This document shows positions 56,397 to 64,000 of a stretch of 64,000 nucleotides of DNA, in pieces. Origin of the DNA: Halobacillus aidingensis (GTDB lineage: Bacteria > Bacillota > Bacilli > Bacillales > Halobacillaceae). Under the pieces are notes generated by a model. It did not search any database and was not told the origin of the DNA. It saw only the letters and a list, made by a program, of their open reading frames with translations. The DNA lies in NCBI RefSeq assembly GCF_900104185.1, contig NZ_FNIZ01000015.1:1-64000 (forward strand), given 5' to 3'. A program made the position numbers and the translations under genes. The stretch's first letter is position 1. Every line of letters begins with the position of its first letter.

Positions 56397-57245
56397 ATGG
56401 CTTCTACGATAACAACAAACAAAAACAAGCGATCAGAAGCAAGCGAAGAAATCAAACCATGGGTGCGGAGATTCGGAAGGACCGGTTTCATGGCCAAGGG
56501 GATTGTTTATGCTCTTATCGGAGTATTGACCCTGATGGCCGCTCTTGGAGTCGGCGGGAAAACAACCGGAACGACAGGGATGTTCCGCTCTCTTGCCGGC
56601 GTCGCTTTTGGAGAAATATTACTTTGGATTATTGGCATCGGTTTGATCGGATATATCTCCTGGCTCGCGATAAAAGCCATCATGGACCCCAACAATGAAG
56701 GAACAGATGGGAAAGGGTTGATTACTCGACTTGGTTACATTGTAGGTGCCATTATTTATGGTTCCCTGGCTTTTAATGCAATTAAATTTGCCCTCAATGC
56801 TGGTTCCGGCAGTGGAAATTCAGAACAGACGCTTTCAGCTAAACTCTTGTCTCAGCCTTTTGGCCAATGGCTTGTCGGGATTGTTGGAGCTATTGTCATA
56901 GGATATGGTATTTATGAAATTTATCAAGGTAGTACAGGACGCTTTATGAAAAAGATGAATACAGCGGAAATGGACCGCCATAAAAGGAATGTGGCAGAAA
57001 AATCAGGTAAATTCGGATTATCAGCAAGAGGAATTGTACTTGCCCTCATCGGATTCTTTTTCATTCAAACCGCCTTGTCCGCAAATCCTGATGAAGCCAA
57101 AGGTCTGGACGGAGCACTTTCTGAAATTGCCCAGCAGCCTTACGGACAAGTCTTACTAGGTATTGCCGCCATTGGATTGATTTTATATGGTATCTACCAA
57201 ATGGTACGTGGACGATATGCTCGTATGAATTTCGGAAAAAAATAA
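56397..57245 (+). CDS. DUF1206-family membrane protein
   Basis: A 282-residue protein with six hydrophobic segments arranged as three repeats of a DUF1206 unit. Each unit starts with a G-x-x-A-[KR]-G-[IV]-[VLI] motif: FGRTGFMAKGIVYALIG (about 22-38), GLITRLGYIVGAIIYG (about 105), FGLSARGIVLALIG (about 205). A phylogenetically wide family without a known function. The ATG is preceded by GAGAGGG. It is monocistronic and closes at a terminator. Confidence 0.9.
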   Translation: MASTITTNKNKRSEASEEIKPWVRRFGRTGFMAKGIVYALIGVLTLMAALGVGGKTTGTTGMFRSLAGVAFGEILLWIIGIGLIGYISWLAIKAIMDPNNEGTDGKGLITRLGYIVGAIIYGSLAFNAIKFALNAGSGSGNSEQTLSAKLLSQPFGQWLVGIVGAIVIGYGIYEIYQGSTGRFMKKMNTAEMDRHKRNVAEKSGKFGLSARGIVLALIGFFFIQTALSANPDEAKGLDGALSEIAQQPYGQVLLGIAAIGLILYGIYQMVRGRYARMNFGKK

Positions 57246-57252
57246 TTTCCAT

Positions 57253-57291
57253 CAAAAAAAGCCTTTCCTCCAGTGAGGAAAGGCTTTCGAC
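57253..57291 (+). terminator. Terminator of the DUF1206 gene
   Basis: AAAGCCTTTCCTC pairs with GAGGAAAGGCTTT. An A-run precedes and the T-run is short. The stretch to 57476 shows no further gene, and a TATACT -10 box lies at about 57440. Confidence 0.85.
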
Positions 57292-57476
57292 TTTTGTCGC
57301 GAATATACCGACGACCACATTCGTCGTTTAGCTTTTATAAAAAGCATGTACTTCGTCTTACACAAACAGCTCATCGCTCATTTAATATACCATGATTCTT
57401 CCTGAATAGCAAACCAAGACGTTCATTCGTCTTCTTGTGCTATACTAGGGCTACAAAAATACCTCAGGAGGAACTT

Positions 57477-57932
57477 ATGCTTACATTTGAAGAAAAACTG
57501 AACATCATTGAAGAATTTCCTGAACTTGAAAAGAAAGAGATCTCCCTTGGAAGAGTGAATTTCCATTATGAAGAAAGCGTGTATGATAAAAAAGTTGTTG
57601 TTTACCGGCTCCACCCGAATGGCAACGGATTTGTTTATGCAGGTGAAATGGATGACTATGCTACGGACGACAAAGGGATGGTCAATATTAAGGAGATGAG
57701 CGCCGATGAACTCCGCACGTTAATCCGGGAGGCGATCGAATCTTTGTCCCTCTCCCCTGCCGAGAAAAATCCAGTGATGGAGGAATGGCTGAACGACAAC
57801 GATCAGTCGCTTGTTCTTATGCGTGAAGAAGATGGTTTTCATGTGTACGCTGAAGAACAGTTGGAAGGTACGTTCAATTCCTATGAAGAAGCCGTTAACT
57901 TCCTGGAGCAAGAAGGCTTCAGCCGTCTTTAA
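57477..57932 (+). CDS. Conserved hypothetical protein
   Basis: A 151-residue soluble acidic protein. It opens with LTFEEKLNIIEEFPELEKKEISLGRVNFHYEES and closes with a DGFHVYAEEQLEGTFNSYEEAVNFLEQEGF segment, which resembles small DUF2188- or KGK-like beta-alpha units, but no family was recognised with confidence. Start chosen: ATG at 57477 behind AGGAGGAAC. It is a monocistronic gene with its own terminator, and function is unknown. Confidence 0.8.
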   Translation: MLTFEEKLNIIEEFPELEKKEISLGRVNFHYEESVYDKKVVVYRLHPNGNGFVYAGEMDDYATDDKGMVNIKEMSADELRTLIREAIESLSLSPAEKNPVMEEWLNDNDQSLVLMREEDGFHVYAEEQLEGTFNSYEEAVNFLEQEGFSRL

Positions 57933-57938
57933 TATACC

Positions 57939-57968
57939 AAGAGCCGTTTTATACGGCTCTTTTTTTTA
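57939..57968 (+). terminator. Terminator of the hypothetical gene
   Basis: AGAGCCGT pairs with ACGGCTCT, followed by T8. Confidence 0.93.
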
Positions 57969-58031
57969 AGGTACAGTACTGTCACACCTCGCCCATTCTG
58001 CATAAAGTATTGAAAAAAGGTGGCTTTTTTC

Positions 58032-58781
58032 ATGTACACGTATCCCTATTTCTACAGGCAGCAACAGCCCTCAGCAACTTCGAACATCCTCTCCTATGCC
58101 AAAGGGGATGTGAATGGGGACTTCATCGAAGACCAAGTTTTTCTAGTCGGAGAAAAAACACCGGATAGTCCGTATATCACGAACATTACGCTGGTCATTC
58201 AGGATGGACAAACGAACCTTTTCTATAGTGTCCCCTTAAAAACGAACATGGGATATCAACCGCGCCTTTTTCTTGGGGATTTCACAGGTGACGGCGTAGA
58301 TGACATCTTGATTAGCATGGATTCTGGTGGGAGCGGCGGTTTTGGATACTACTATTTGTTTTCATTTATAAACAACCAACCACAGGTCCTTTTTGACTAT
58401 GAAACGTTCGATGAAGCTTATGAATATGAAGTTAATTATCAAAATCAGTATAAAGTTGAAGTTCTAAACAAAACGCTCGGTCTTTCTTTTCTCATCGACC
58501 TCAGCAACAGGGACTCTGAGTATCTATCAGAAATTTATAATGAGAACGGAACATTAAAAGCACCGTTACAGGGATCCGTATCTGGTTTGAACACCCTTTA
58601 CCCCATCGATTTTGACGGAGATGGGGTTTATGAATTGTTCGCTTTTCAACGAATTATCGGCCAGTATAATGCGGATGGATTAGGATTGGTTCAAACCCCG
58701 CTTACGTGGAAGGGCAATGACTTTGTCCCCTTCTTTGATAATCAATATGTGGCTGTCCTAGGAATGAGTACAGACGCTTAA
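58032..58781 (+). CDS. VCBS/FG-GAP-like calcium-binding repeat protein
   Basis: A 249-residue protein with three acidic D-x-x-G-D loops typical of VCBS/FG-GAP blades: AKGDVNGDFIEDQVF (about 24-38), LGDFTGDGVDDILIS (about 86-100) and IDFDGDGVYELFAF (about 195-208). No signal peptide is visible, which is unusual for FG-GAP proteins and leaves open a spore-coat location (the tyrosine-rich N-terminus MYTYPYFYRQQ fits coat proteins) or export by another route. Start chosen: ATG at 58032; the GTG upstream overlaps AAAAGGTGG. Function unknown. Confidence 0.82.
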   Translation: MYTYPYFYRQQQPSATSNILSYAKGDVNGDFIEDQVFLVGEKTPDSPYITNITLVIQDGQTNLFYSVPLKTNMGYQPRLFLGDFTGDGVDDILISMDSGGSGGFGYYYLFSFINNQPQVLFDYETFDEAYEYEVNYQNQYKVEVLNKTLGLSFLIDLSNRDSEYLSEIYNENGTLKAPLQGSVSGLNTLYPIDFDGDGVYELFAFQRIIGQYNADGLGLVQTPLTWKGNDFVPFFDNQYVAVLGMSTDA

Positions 58782-58825
58782 CAAGCAATATCTTTTCTAA
58801 ATCTGACATGCTTCCTATCCTTTGG

Positions 58826-58931
58826 GGTACCAGGTACGTTGATTCTATCCTACTGTACCTGGTACAACATTCACTACATTCAACTGGTTTGGTACCAGGT
58901 ACATGATAGGCGTTAATTGGAACCTGGTACC
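58826..58931. repeat. Two tandem hairpins built from the GTACCAG/CTGGTAC motif
   Basis: Four copies in alternating orientation, at 58826-58837, 58855-58865, 58891-58902 and 58921-58931. The first pair forms an 11-bp perfect stem, the second a 10-bp perfect stem. A related 9-bp hairpin lies at 61426-61452. TTTTC after the last arm could make a terminator. Confidence 0.85.
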
Positions 58932-59039
58932 TTTTCATTTCTTTATCCACGGAAAATTCTGATGAAAATCTCCCAATAATCGTTATACTAGGATAAAATG
59001 GGGTATAAGAAAAACTAACGTTAATGGAAGGAGAACGAT

Positions 59040-59861
59040 ATGGATCGATTAAATGAACGTTTAGCCCAATATTTTAATGATAACCAAACCGCATTAGTAA
59101 ACGAATTACTCCCGAAAACCTTGGACAAGCTGCAAATCAACTATACAGATCAAGATCTGAATTATCATTTTGAAATGCTTCGTCTACTTCTTGACCGCGT
59201 AGCTAAAAGCCTCTTGCAGCCCCCAGATGAAACAAATGCAGCTGCCATCGGCTATGACACCGAAAATTACCTCTATTCTAAAGGAGTTCTTTTGAAACAG
59301 ACCGTGGATGTGTTGAGCGTCTTCCGTCTTTCTCTCATGAAGCATATGCGGAGTTCGAACTTGATTCAAGAGGCCGATATAGAAGAAGGCTTCGTTGTAG
59401 CAGAAGAAGTAGTCACAGCATTTGACGCAGCTATTCGAGCGACGACAGACAGTTATAACAAAACCAAAGAAAGAGAACATGAAGAAATGGAGAAGCATTT
59501 GAATGCTGTCTCTACCCCCGTCGTCCTCATCGATGAATTTCAAGCTGTTCTTCCATTGGTTGGGGAATTTTCCACGGAACGTTTCGATGTGGTGAAAGAT
59601 CACACGTTACATAAAGTCAAAGAGCATGGATTACGGCTTTTATTCATTGATTTTTCAGGGATCGCTACGTTTGATGAAGTTTTCATTAATGACTTGTTCA
59701 ACTTAACAAAAACCATTAAACTGCTGGGAACAAGAACGGTGCTGACCGGAATTCGTACAGAGATGGCCATTGCGGCGATCCAGTCTGAAATGAATTTTGA
59801 GGAACTGGAGACCTTCAATGATCTCAAGCAGGCACTGATTACAATTAATGATAACCAGTAA
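59040..59861 (+). CDS. RsbR-type stressosome protein with STAS domain (second paralogue)
   Basis: A 273-residue RsbR-family protein. The helical N-terminal domain differs from that of the 19.6-kb paralogue and resembles the RsbRB-D sensor domains. The C-terminal STAS domain has LNAVSTPVVLIDEFQAVLPLVGEFSTERFDV (about 155-185) and LRLLFIDFSGIATFDEVFINDLFNL, with the DFSG serine where family members have threonine or serine. No rsbS/rsbT neighbours. AAGGAG precedes the ATG. It probably shares stressosomes with other RsbR proteins. An oxidoreductase gene follows 12 bases later. Confidence 0.89.
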   Translation: MDRLNERLAQYFNDNQTALVNELLPKTLDKLQINYTDQDLNYHFEMLRLLLDRVAKSLLQPPDETNAAAIGYDTENYLYSKGVLLKQTVDVLSVFRLSLMKHMRSSNLIQEADIEEGFVVAEEVVTAFDAAIRATTDSYNKTKEREHEEMEKHLNAVSTPVVLIDEFQAVLPLVGEFSTERFDVVKDHTLHKVKEHGLRLLFIDFSGIATFDEVFINDLFNLTKTIKLLGTRTVLTGIRTEMAIAAIQSEMNFEELETFNDLKQALITINDNQ

Positions 59862-59873
59862 GGAGTTGGACCG

Positions 59874-60866
59874 ATGATTCGTGTAGCTTTATTAAGCAAG
59901 TGGCACGTACATGCCGTGGATTATGCAAGAGAAGCTTCTGAAAACCCCAATATTAGCATCTCGAAAGTTTGGGATGAAGATGTGGAGCGGGGCCAAGTGT
60001 GGGCCGAGGAACTCGAGGTACCTTTCGATGATCAACTCGAACGCGTGCTTTCAGACCCTGAAATTGATGGTGTCATTGTCACAAGTCCAACAAAACTTCA
60101 TAAGGAAATCATCATGGCAGCTGCCAATCACGGAAAGCATATTTTTACAGAAAAAGTCCTCTCTTTCAGTAGAAAGGACGATGAAGAAGTTTTCTCTAGT
60201 TTGGAGAATGCCGGCGTTAAATTTATGATTTCTTTACCTAGATTGACTTCTCGATATTATCTATATGCCCAAAAGATTATAGATGACGGGGTGCTCGGGA
60301 CCGTAAATATGATCCGTTGCCGTGTTGCACATAATGGAGCCGTACCAAATGAAGACCATCCGAATGGGTGGCTTCCTGAACGCTTTTTTGACAAGGACCA
60401 TTGCGGAGGCGGGACGTTGATCGACCTCGGTGCCCACCCGATTTATTTGGCGAACCGCCTTGCCGGAAAACCTACGGCCGTATCTGCCCGTCTGCATTCG
60501 CTCATGGGGCGAGGTGTAGATGACCACTCTGCCGCCACCGTAGAGTATGAATCTGGTATTCTTGCGGTGTTGGAAGCGAGTTTTGTCTCAATGGGAAGCC
60601 CTTTTCAGCTCGAGATTTACGGGACGGACGGGACACTTTTGGTTGAGGGAAATGAAACGCGAATTAAAAGCAGCACCCATGGAATGACTGAATGGACGTA
60701 TCCTGACCTCCCAACGGCAATCCATTCCCCTCTGCAACAATGGGTGGACGACATCCTCCATCAAGAGAAACCGACCATTAAGAAAGAAGATGCCCTTCAG
60801 TTGACCGCTGTCAACGAAGCAGCCGCTCTTTCACACAAACATAAAAAAAGAATCACGATCAAATAA
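59874..60866 (+). CDS. Gfo/Idh/MocA-family oxidoreductase
   Basis: A 330-residue NAD(P)-dependent oxidoreductase. The N-terminal part is a Rossmann fold (IRVALLSKWHVHAVDYARE), with VIVTSPTKLHKEIIMAAANHGKHIFTEK (about 65-92) matching the family EKP region; the usual lysine follows ITEK rather than EKP. GGTLIDLGAHPIYLANRL (about 180) is the conserved substrate-domain motif, with D and H. Family members act on sugars or sugar acids; the substrate here is unknown. AAGGAG lies at the gene start, and it is probably co-transcribed with the rsbR-like gene. Confidence 0.88.
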   Translation: MIRVALLSKWHVHAVDYAREASENPNISISKVWDEDVERGQVWAEELEVPFDDQLERVLSDPEIDGVIVTSPTKLHKEIIMAAANHGKHIFTEKVLSFSRKDDEEVFSSLENAGVKFMISLPRLTSRYYLYAQKIIDDGVLGTVNMIRCRVAHNGAVPNEDHPNGWLPERFFDKDHCGGGTLIDLGAHPIYLANRLAGKPTAVSARLHSLMGRGVDDHSAATVEYESGILAVLEASFVSMGSPFQLEIYGTDGTLLVEGNETRIKSSTHGMTEWTYPDLPTAIHSPLQQWVDDILHQEKPTIKKEDALQLTAVNEAAALSHKHKKRITIK

Positions 60867-60870
60867 AAAT

Positions 60871-60905
60871 GCCTGCCCATCATTGCCGTGATGGACAGGC
60901 TTTAT
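60871..60905. terminator. Terminator between convergent genes
   Basis: GCCTGCCCATCA pairs with TGATGGACAGGC (one mismatch), followed by TTTATTT. It overlaps the last codon of the GNAT gene. Confidence 0.82.
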
Positions 60906-61384
60906 TTAAGCTCTTTTTTCAATGTAACCAATGGCCTTATTTTACCTCTGAACCATTCTTCTGTGACTTCCCCTGTGGGTACAAATCCGTTCTTTTCAAA
61001 AAAACGCAGGCTCCCTTGGTTATCCTCGTACACTTCTGCAAAAACGTTATCCATACCAAAAAGAATATAAATCTCTTCCAAGAATAATTGAAGCGCCTCC
61101 GTTCCTACACCACAATTCCTCTTTTCTGCGATGACCATTCCGATAAAATTTCTTTCTGGGGTCCGGAACAATTCTAACTTACCAATTAAGCGACCATCCA
61201 GAACCACAGCTTTCATAAATAGATTCGGTTTTTCACCATTGAAGTAGGCTTCATACGCTTTTAAAAATTGTTCATATGTACGCGGGACATCCACACCTGT
61301 TTGAACTTGTAATTTTTCATCCATTTCCCACTCATGCAACACTTCGACGTCACTGCTGTTAATGTCCTCGATGGAAACTTCCAT
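60902..61384 (-). CDS. GNAT-family N-acetyltransferase
   Basis: A 160-residue acetyltransferase. FIGMVIAEKRNCGVGTEALQLFLEEI (about 81-106) is the acetyl-CoA loop, with C-G-V-G where the Q/R-x-x-G-x-G/A motif is usual, and VYEDNQGSLRFFEKNGF follows. The N-terminal half resembles diamine N-acetyltransferases (BltD-like) and PaiA-type proteins. AGAGGAG lies before the ATG. Substrate unknown; it is monocistronic. Confidence 0.85.
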   Translation of the reverse strand: MEVSIEDINSSDVEVLHEWEMDEKLQVQTGVDVPRTYEQFLKAYEAYFNGEKPNLFMKAVVLDGRLIGKLELFRTPERNFIGMVIAEKRNCGVGTEALQLFLEEIYILFGMDNVFAEVYEDNQGSLRFFEKNGFVPTGEVTEEWFRGKIRPLVTLKKELK

Positions 61385-61425
61385 AAATCAATCTCCTCTT
61401 TAAAAATAGACCTTAATTATAAATT

Positions 61426-61452
61426 CAGTACCAGACGGAACGCCTGGTACTG
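61426..61452. repeat. Single hairpin of the GTACCAG/CTGGTAC family
   Basis: CAGTACCAG and CTGGTACTG pair over nine bases around ACGGAACGC. It belongs to the same motif family as the double hairpin at 58826-58931. Confidence 0.75.
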
Positions 61453-61484
61453 TAAATATTCCCTATCCTATTATTTTGAACCCA

Positions 61485-62786
61485 TTAATTTCGAACCGTA
61501 AACCTTGGAAATCGAAACAGGATAGCCAGAACTCCTGAAAGAGCAAGCAGAATCGGATAAAAACAGTATGGGACAATACTGACTGGCGATATACTTGCCA
61601 CCCCTGCCACGGACAAAATTTGAGCGCCATACGGAAGCAAGCCTTGGACAGAACTTGAGAAGATGTCCAAAAGGCTCGCTGACCTTTTAGAGTCAATCTC
61701 AAACCGTTCTGAGATTTGTTTAGCAAGCGGACCAGCTGTCATGATGGAGATCGTATTATTGGCAGTAGATACGTTCACGGCGCTTACCAATCCTGCGATA
61801 CTGAATTCTCCACCTCTATTCGAATGAGCGCCCCGACTTATTTTGTGAAGCAGAAAATCAATGCCTCCATTTTGCCGAATCAGTTCAACAAGTCCTCCTA
61901 GCAGGATGACAAGCAAGGCCAATTCCTGCATGCCGGCAAAACCATCTCCTATCAGGGTCACGAATTCCATCCCTGAAAATTCTCCCATAAAGAGGCCGAT
62001 CAAGCCTGCAAAGCCGATGCCTCCCATAAGGACATAGATGACATTGATGCCCATAATAGCAAAAATAAGAACTCCTAGGTACGGCAACACTTTTACAATG
62101 TTAAACGGATGTTCATCCTGAAGCGTAGACGCTGCATCCATTGTGAGAACACCAAAAATAATAGCCGTCACAATTGCAGCCGGAAGAACGATAAAGAAGT
62201 TTGCTTTAAATTTGTCCTTCATTTCTGTCCCTTGTGTACGGACAGCGGCAATTGTCGTATCAGAAATAATGGATAGATTATCTCCAAACATCGCTCCACT
62301 GACGATTGCTCCCATTGTCAGGGCGACTGCGACATCTGTCTGCTCTGCAATGCCCATTCCAACAGGGGCCAGAGCAACAATCGTCCCCACAGAGGTCCCC
62401 ATGGAGATGGAAATGAAACAAGCGATGATAAACAAACCGACAATGAGCAAGTTCCCTGGCAATATACTCAAACCTAAGTTGACAGTTGAATCAACAGCTC
62501 CCATCCCTTCAGCGACCGTAGAAAAAGCACCGGCCAATAAGAAGATGATCACCATCAAAATAATGTTGGAGTGACCTCCGCCTTCCGTCAATTGTTGTAA
62601 TTTCGTTTGGAAAGCTGTTTTTCTATTCATGAAAAGGGCAACAAGAATCGCGGCGAAAACAGCCACCAATACAGGCATTTTATAGAAGTCACCGGTCAGT
62701 ATTCCAGACCCGATGAACAACAGGATGAATACCCCGAAAGGAATCAGCGCCCATCCGTTCCCCTTATTCAACTCTTTCGTTTCCAT
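61485..62786 (-). CDS. NhaC-family Na+/H+ antiporter (second paralogue)
   Basis: A 433-residue polytopic membrane protein with about 11 helices. GAMFGDNLSIISDTTIAAVRTQG (near 165-190) is the NhaC-type motif, and IISISMGTSVGTIVALAPVGMGIA precedes it. The first ten residues are charged and cytoplasmic. Compared with the 36.6-kb member it lacks an N-terminal extension and is nearer to the YuiF/short NhaC branch. It would exchange Na+ for H+ or another solute. No ribosome-site problem: AGGAGG lies ahead of the ATG. Confidence 0.88.
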   Translation of the reverse strand: METKELNKGNGWALIPFGVFILLFIGSGILTGDFYKMPVLVAVFAAILVALFMNRKTAFQTKLQQLTEGGGHSNIILMVIIFLLAGAFSTVAEGMGAVDSTVNLGLSILPGNLLIVGLFIIACFISISMGTSVGTIVALAPVGMGIAEQTDVAVALTMGAIVSGAMFGDNLSIISDTTIAAVRTQGTEMKDKFKANFFIVLPAAIVTAIIFGVLTMDAASTLQDEHPFNIVKVLPYLGVLIFAIMGINVIYVLMGGIGFAGLIGLFMGEFSGMEFVTLIGDGFAGMQELALLVILLGGLVELIRQNGGIDFLLHKISRGAHSNRGGEFSIAGLVSAVNVSTANNTISIMTAGPLAKQISERFEIDSKRSASLLDIFSSSVQGLLPYGAQILSVAGVASISPVSIVPYCFYPILLALSGVLAILFRFPRFTVRN

Positions 62787-63040
62787 AAAAATCCTCCTTA
62801 GTCAGGATTCGTTCATAAGGTCTAGTAAGAAGCAGAAAGACCTTAATAAGCTCTTTCATACTCTACAACACACGAAGATGAGATATCAAGTTCTAAGAAG
62901 TGTTCTGGACAAATGGAAAAAATAGGTCCAGAGACGTAAATGAAATACGCCTAAAGCTAAAGGTAAAAATTATCTAAGTCGCCTATGCTTAGAATGTCCA
63001 GGAACTATTTGTAAAATTTTTATCTGAATGAAAAATTTCC

Positions 63041-63069
63041 CTCATGTTTACATGAGTTCAGGATATAAT
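63041..63069 (+). promoter_or_regulatory. Palindrome and -10 box upstream of the RND gene
   Basis: CTCATG-TTTA-CATGAG (63041-63056) is a perfect 6-bp inverted repeat, followed by a consensus TATAAT at 63064-63069. It lies where a -35 box is expected, so a regulator bound there could control transcription. Confidence 0.45.
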
Positions 63070-63101
63070 TAATTTCGTGTCACGATAAGGAGGAGAAGGA
63101 T

Positions 63102-64000
63102 ATGAGAGTACTGAAGTTTATTTTGCAAAGGAAAATCTTAATTGGACTTGTAACGATGCTCATCCTCATCATAGGTGGTTATGCCATGTTGAACATGGAC
63201 GAAGAGCTTCTTCCACCTCTTTCTATGGATAGCGGATACATCAATGTTGATGCTGGCAGCCAACCGGCAGCAGAAGTCGAACGTACGATTACAAACCCCC
63301 TCGAGAGGCAGCTGGAAAGTATAAAGGAAGTGGAAGAAATACGGTCCACCTCTTTTGACGGACGAAGTTCCATTCAAATGACCTTTGAACGCGGGGAAGG
63401 TCCCGAGGCCATAAAAGAGGCAGAAGCCATAACCAATCAAGTCACATCTTCCCTTCCTGTGGATCGGGTAGAGGCTGGGCAGTATGGGACGACTCAAAGC
63501 TATCAATTCTTTCTAGATCTTTCAGGTGGAAAAATGGAAGAAATGAGTGAGTTTGCTACAAATACGCTCGAGCCAAGACTCGAAGAGCTCCCTGAAGTAC
63601 GCGATGTTGACCTCATGGGCATTCAAGAAAATGAAATGGTCGTCCAATTTAACCAGCAGGAGTTAACAAATAGAGGGTTACAAGTGGATCAAATCATTCC
63701 CCTTTTACAACAAGCGGATGAGGAGGTTACTTTAGGTGAATTATCTAAAGAAGAGAACACTCCATCCCTCCGGTGGAAATCATCGATTGAACAAGTCAGT
63801 GACTTAGAAAACATCAGCCTTCCTACCCAAGCAGGATTCATCCCACTTCAAGAAATCGCTACAGTGACACTACGACCTCAAGAGCAATCATCCTTTGTAT
63901 GGAAAAATGGCGCGAAAGATTTTCTTTTTATCCAAGTCGGAGGATCCGATAACTTCACCGACATTGAAACGGCCTCTGCTGTAAGGGAAGAAATAAAATC
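63102..64000 (+). CDS. RND-family efflux transporter permease (5' part)
   Basis: The first 299 codons of an AcrB/SwrC-type RND permease, cut by the window edge. One N-terminal membrane helix (ILIGLVTMLILIIGGYAML, about 11-29) is followed by the periplasmic/extracellular loop: EELLPPLSMDSGYINVDAGSQP, then TITNPLERQLESIKEVEEIRSTS, the porter-domain start with the family spacing (residues 35-90). SwrC-like members occur in Bacilli, exporting lipopeptides or fatty acids. AAGGAGGAG precedes the ATG. Proton-relay residues lie beyond the window, so completeness cannot be judged. Confidence 0.92.
   Translation, partial: MRVLKFILQRKILIGLVTMLILIIGGYAMLNMDEELLPPLSMDSGYINVDAGSQPAAEVERTITNPLERQLESIKEVEEIRSTSFDGRSSIQMTFERGEGPEAIKEAEAITNQVTSSLPVDRVEAGQYGTTQSYQFFLDLSGGKMEEMSEFATNTLEPRLEELPEVRDVDLMGIQENEMVVQFNQQELTNRGLQVDQIIPLLQQADEEVTLGELSKEENTPSLRWKSSIEQVSDLENISLPTQAGFIPLQEIATVTLRPQEQSSFVWKNGAKDFLFIQVGGSDNFTDIETASAVREEIK

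Overview
The window comes from a low-to-moderate GC, endospore-forming member of the Bacillaceae, most likely a moderately halophilic genus such as Halobacillus or a near relative. The basis is a CotY/CotZ-type spore coat protein, a Spo0E-like phosphatase, RsbR-type stressosome proteins, strong AGGAGG ribosome sites with frequent TTG/GTG starts, T-box and S-box leaders, perfect or near CcpA cre sites, and two NhaC-type Na+/H+ antiporters. The genus is inferred from gene content only. There are no rRNA or tRNA genes, no CRISPR array, no phage and no complete insertion sequence.

Layout. 0.5-1.2 kb: two DUF2188 paralogues. 1.4-5.2 kb: a 5-oxoprolinase operon (pxpB-pxpC-pxpA) with an NRAMP-like transporter. 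5.6-7.7 kb: O-methyltransferase, PP2C phosphatase and an acetyltransferase. 7.8-17.0 kb: a ten-gene minus-strand acyl-CoA degradation operon with its own TetR regulator, an ACAD10/11-like kinase plus acyl-CoA dehydrogenase pair and an unexpected ComB-type phosphatase. Its promoter carries a TetR-type palindrome and a FadR-like box. 17.1-22.3 kb: repeats, a candidate structured RNA, CotZ, DinB, an RsbR paralogue, a nucleotidyltransferase and a NERD protein that abuts a five-copy 21-bp tandem array. 22.4-25.8 kb: proC-proB-proA with an upstream cre. 26-29 kb: thioredoxin-like protein, DUF421 protein and a T-box-controlled argS. 30-39 kb: YkuK, peroxiredoxin, EutH, K+ channel, S-box-controlled msrA, AIM24, DinB, NhaC and GNAT. 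39-49.6 kb: PEP carboxylase, 3-hydroxybutyrate permease and dehydrogenase, glutamate dehydrogenase, FabI, and a three-gene C45 hydrolase/GNAT/ATP-PPase set. 50.6-55.3 kb: YutJ-like oxidoreductase, ATP-grasp ligase, CstA and a Spo0E-like gene absent from simple long-ORF lists. 55.5-64 kb: RidA, DUF1206, a VCBS protein, a second RsbR paralogue, an oxidoreductase, a second NhaC and the 5' part of an RND efflux pump.

The main non-coding content is a set of dispersed palindromic repeats. Family B (121-122 bp, three copies) has 16-bp terminal inverted repeats with a compensatory base change. Family A (about 115-145 bp) has seven or more full or partial copies, two of which carry the same 160-bp insert at the same point. 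A and B occur together as an A-linker-B compound at three loci. A third element of about 101 bp with 14-bp inverted ends occurs twice.

The most interesting points are the split ACAD10/11-like operon, which suggests phosphorylation-dependent hydroxyacyl-CoA breakdown, the exact 21-bp array that looks like one end of a Tn7/Tn5053-type transposon, the covarying B repeats, and two candidate structured RNAs with their own terminators. Start sites below were chosen from visible ribosome-binding sites; where they differ from the longest reading frame the reason is given.
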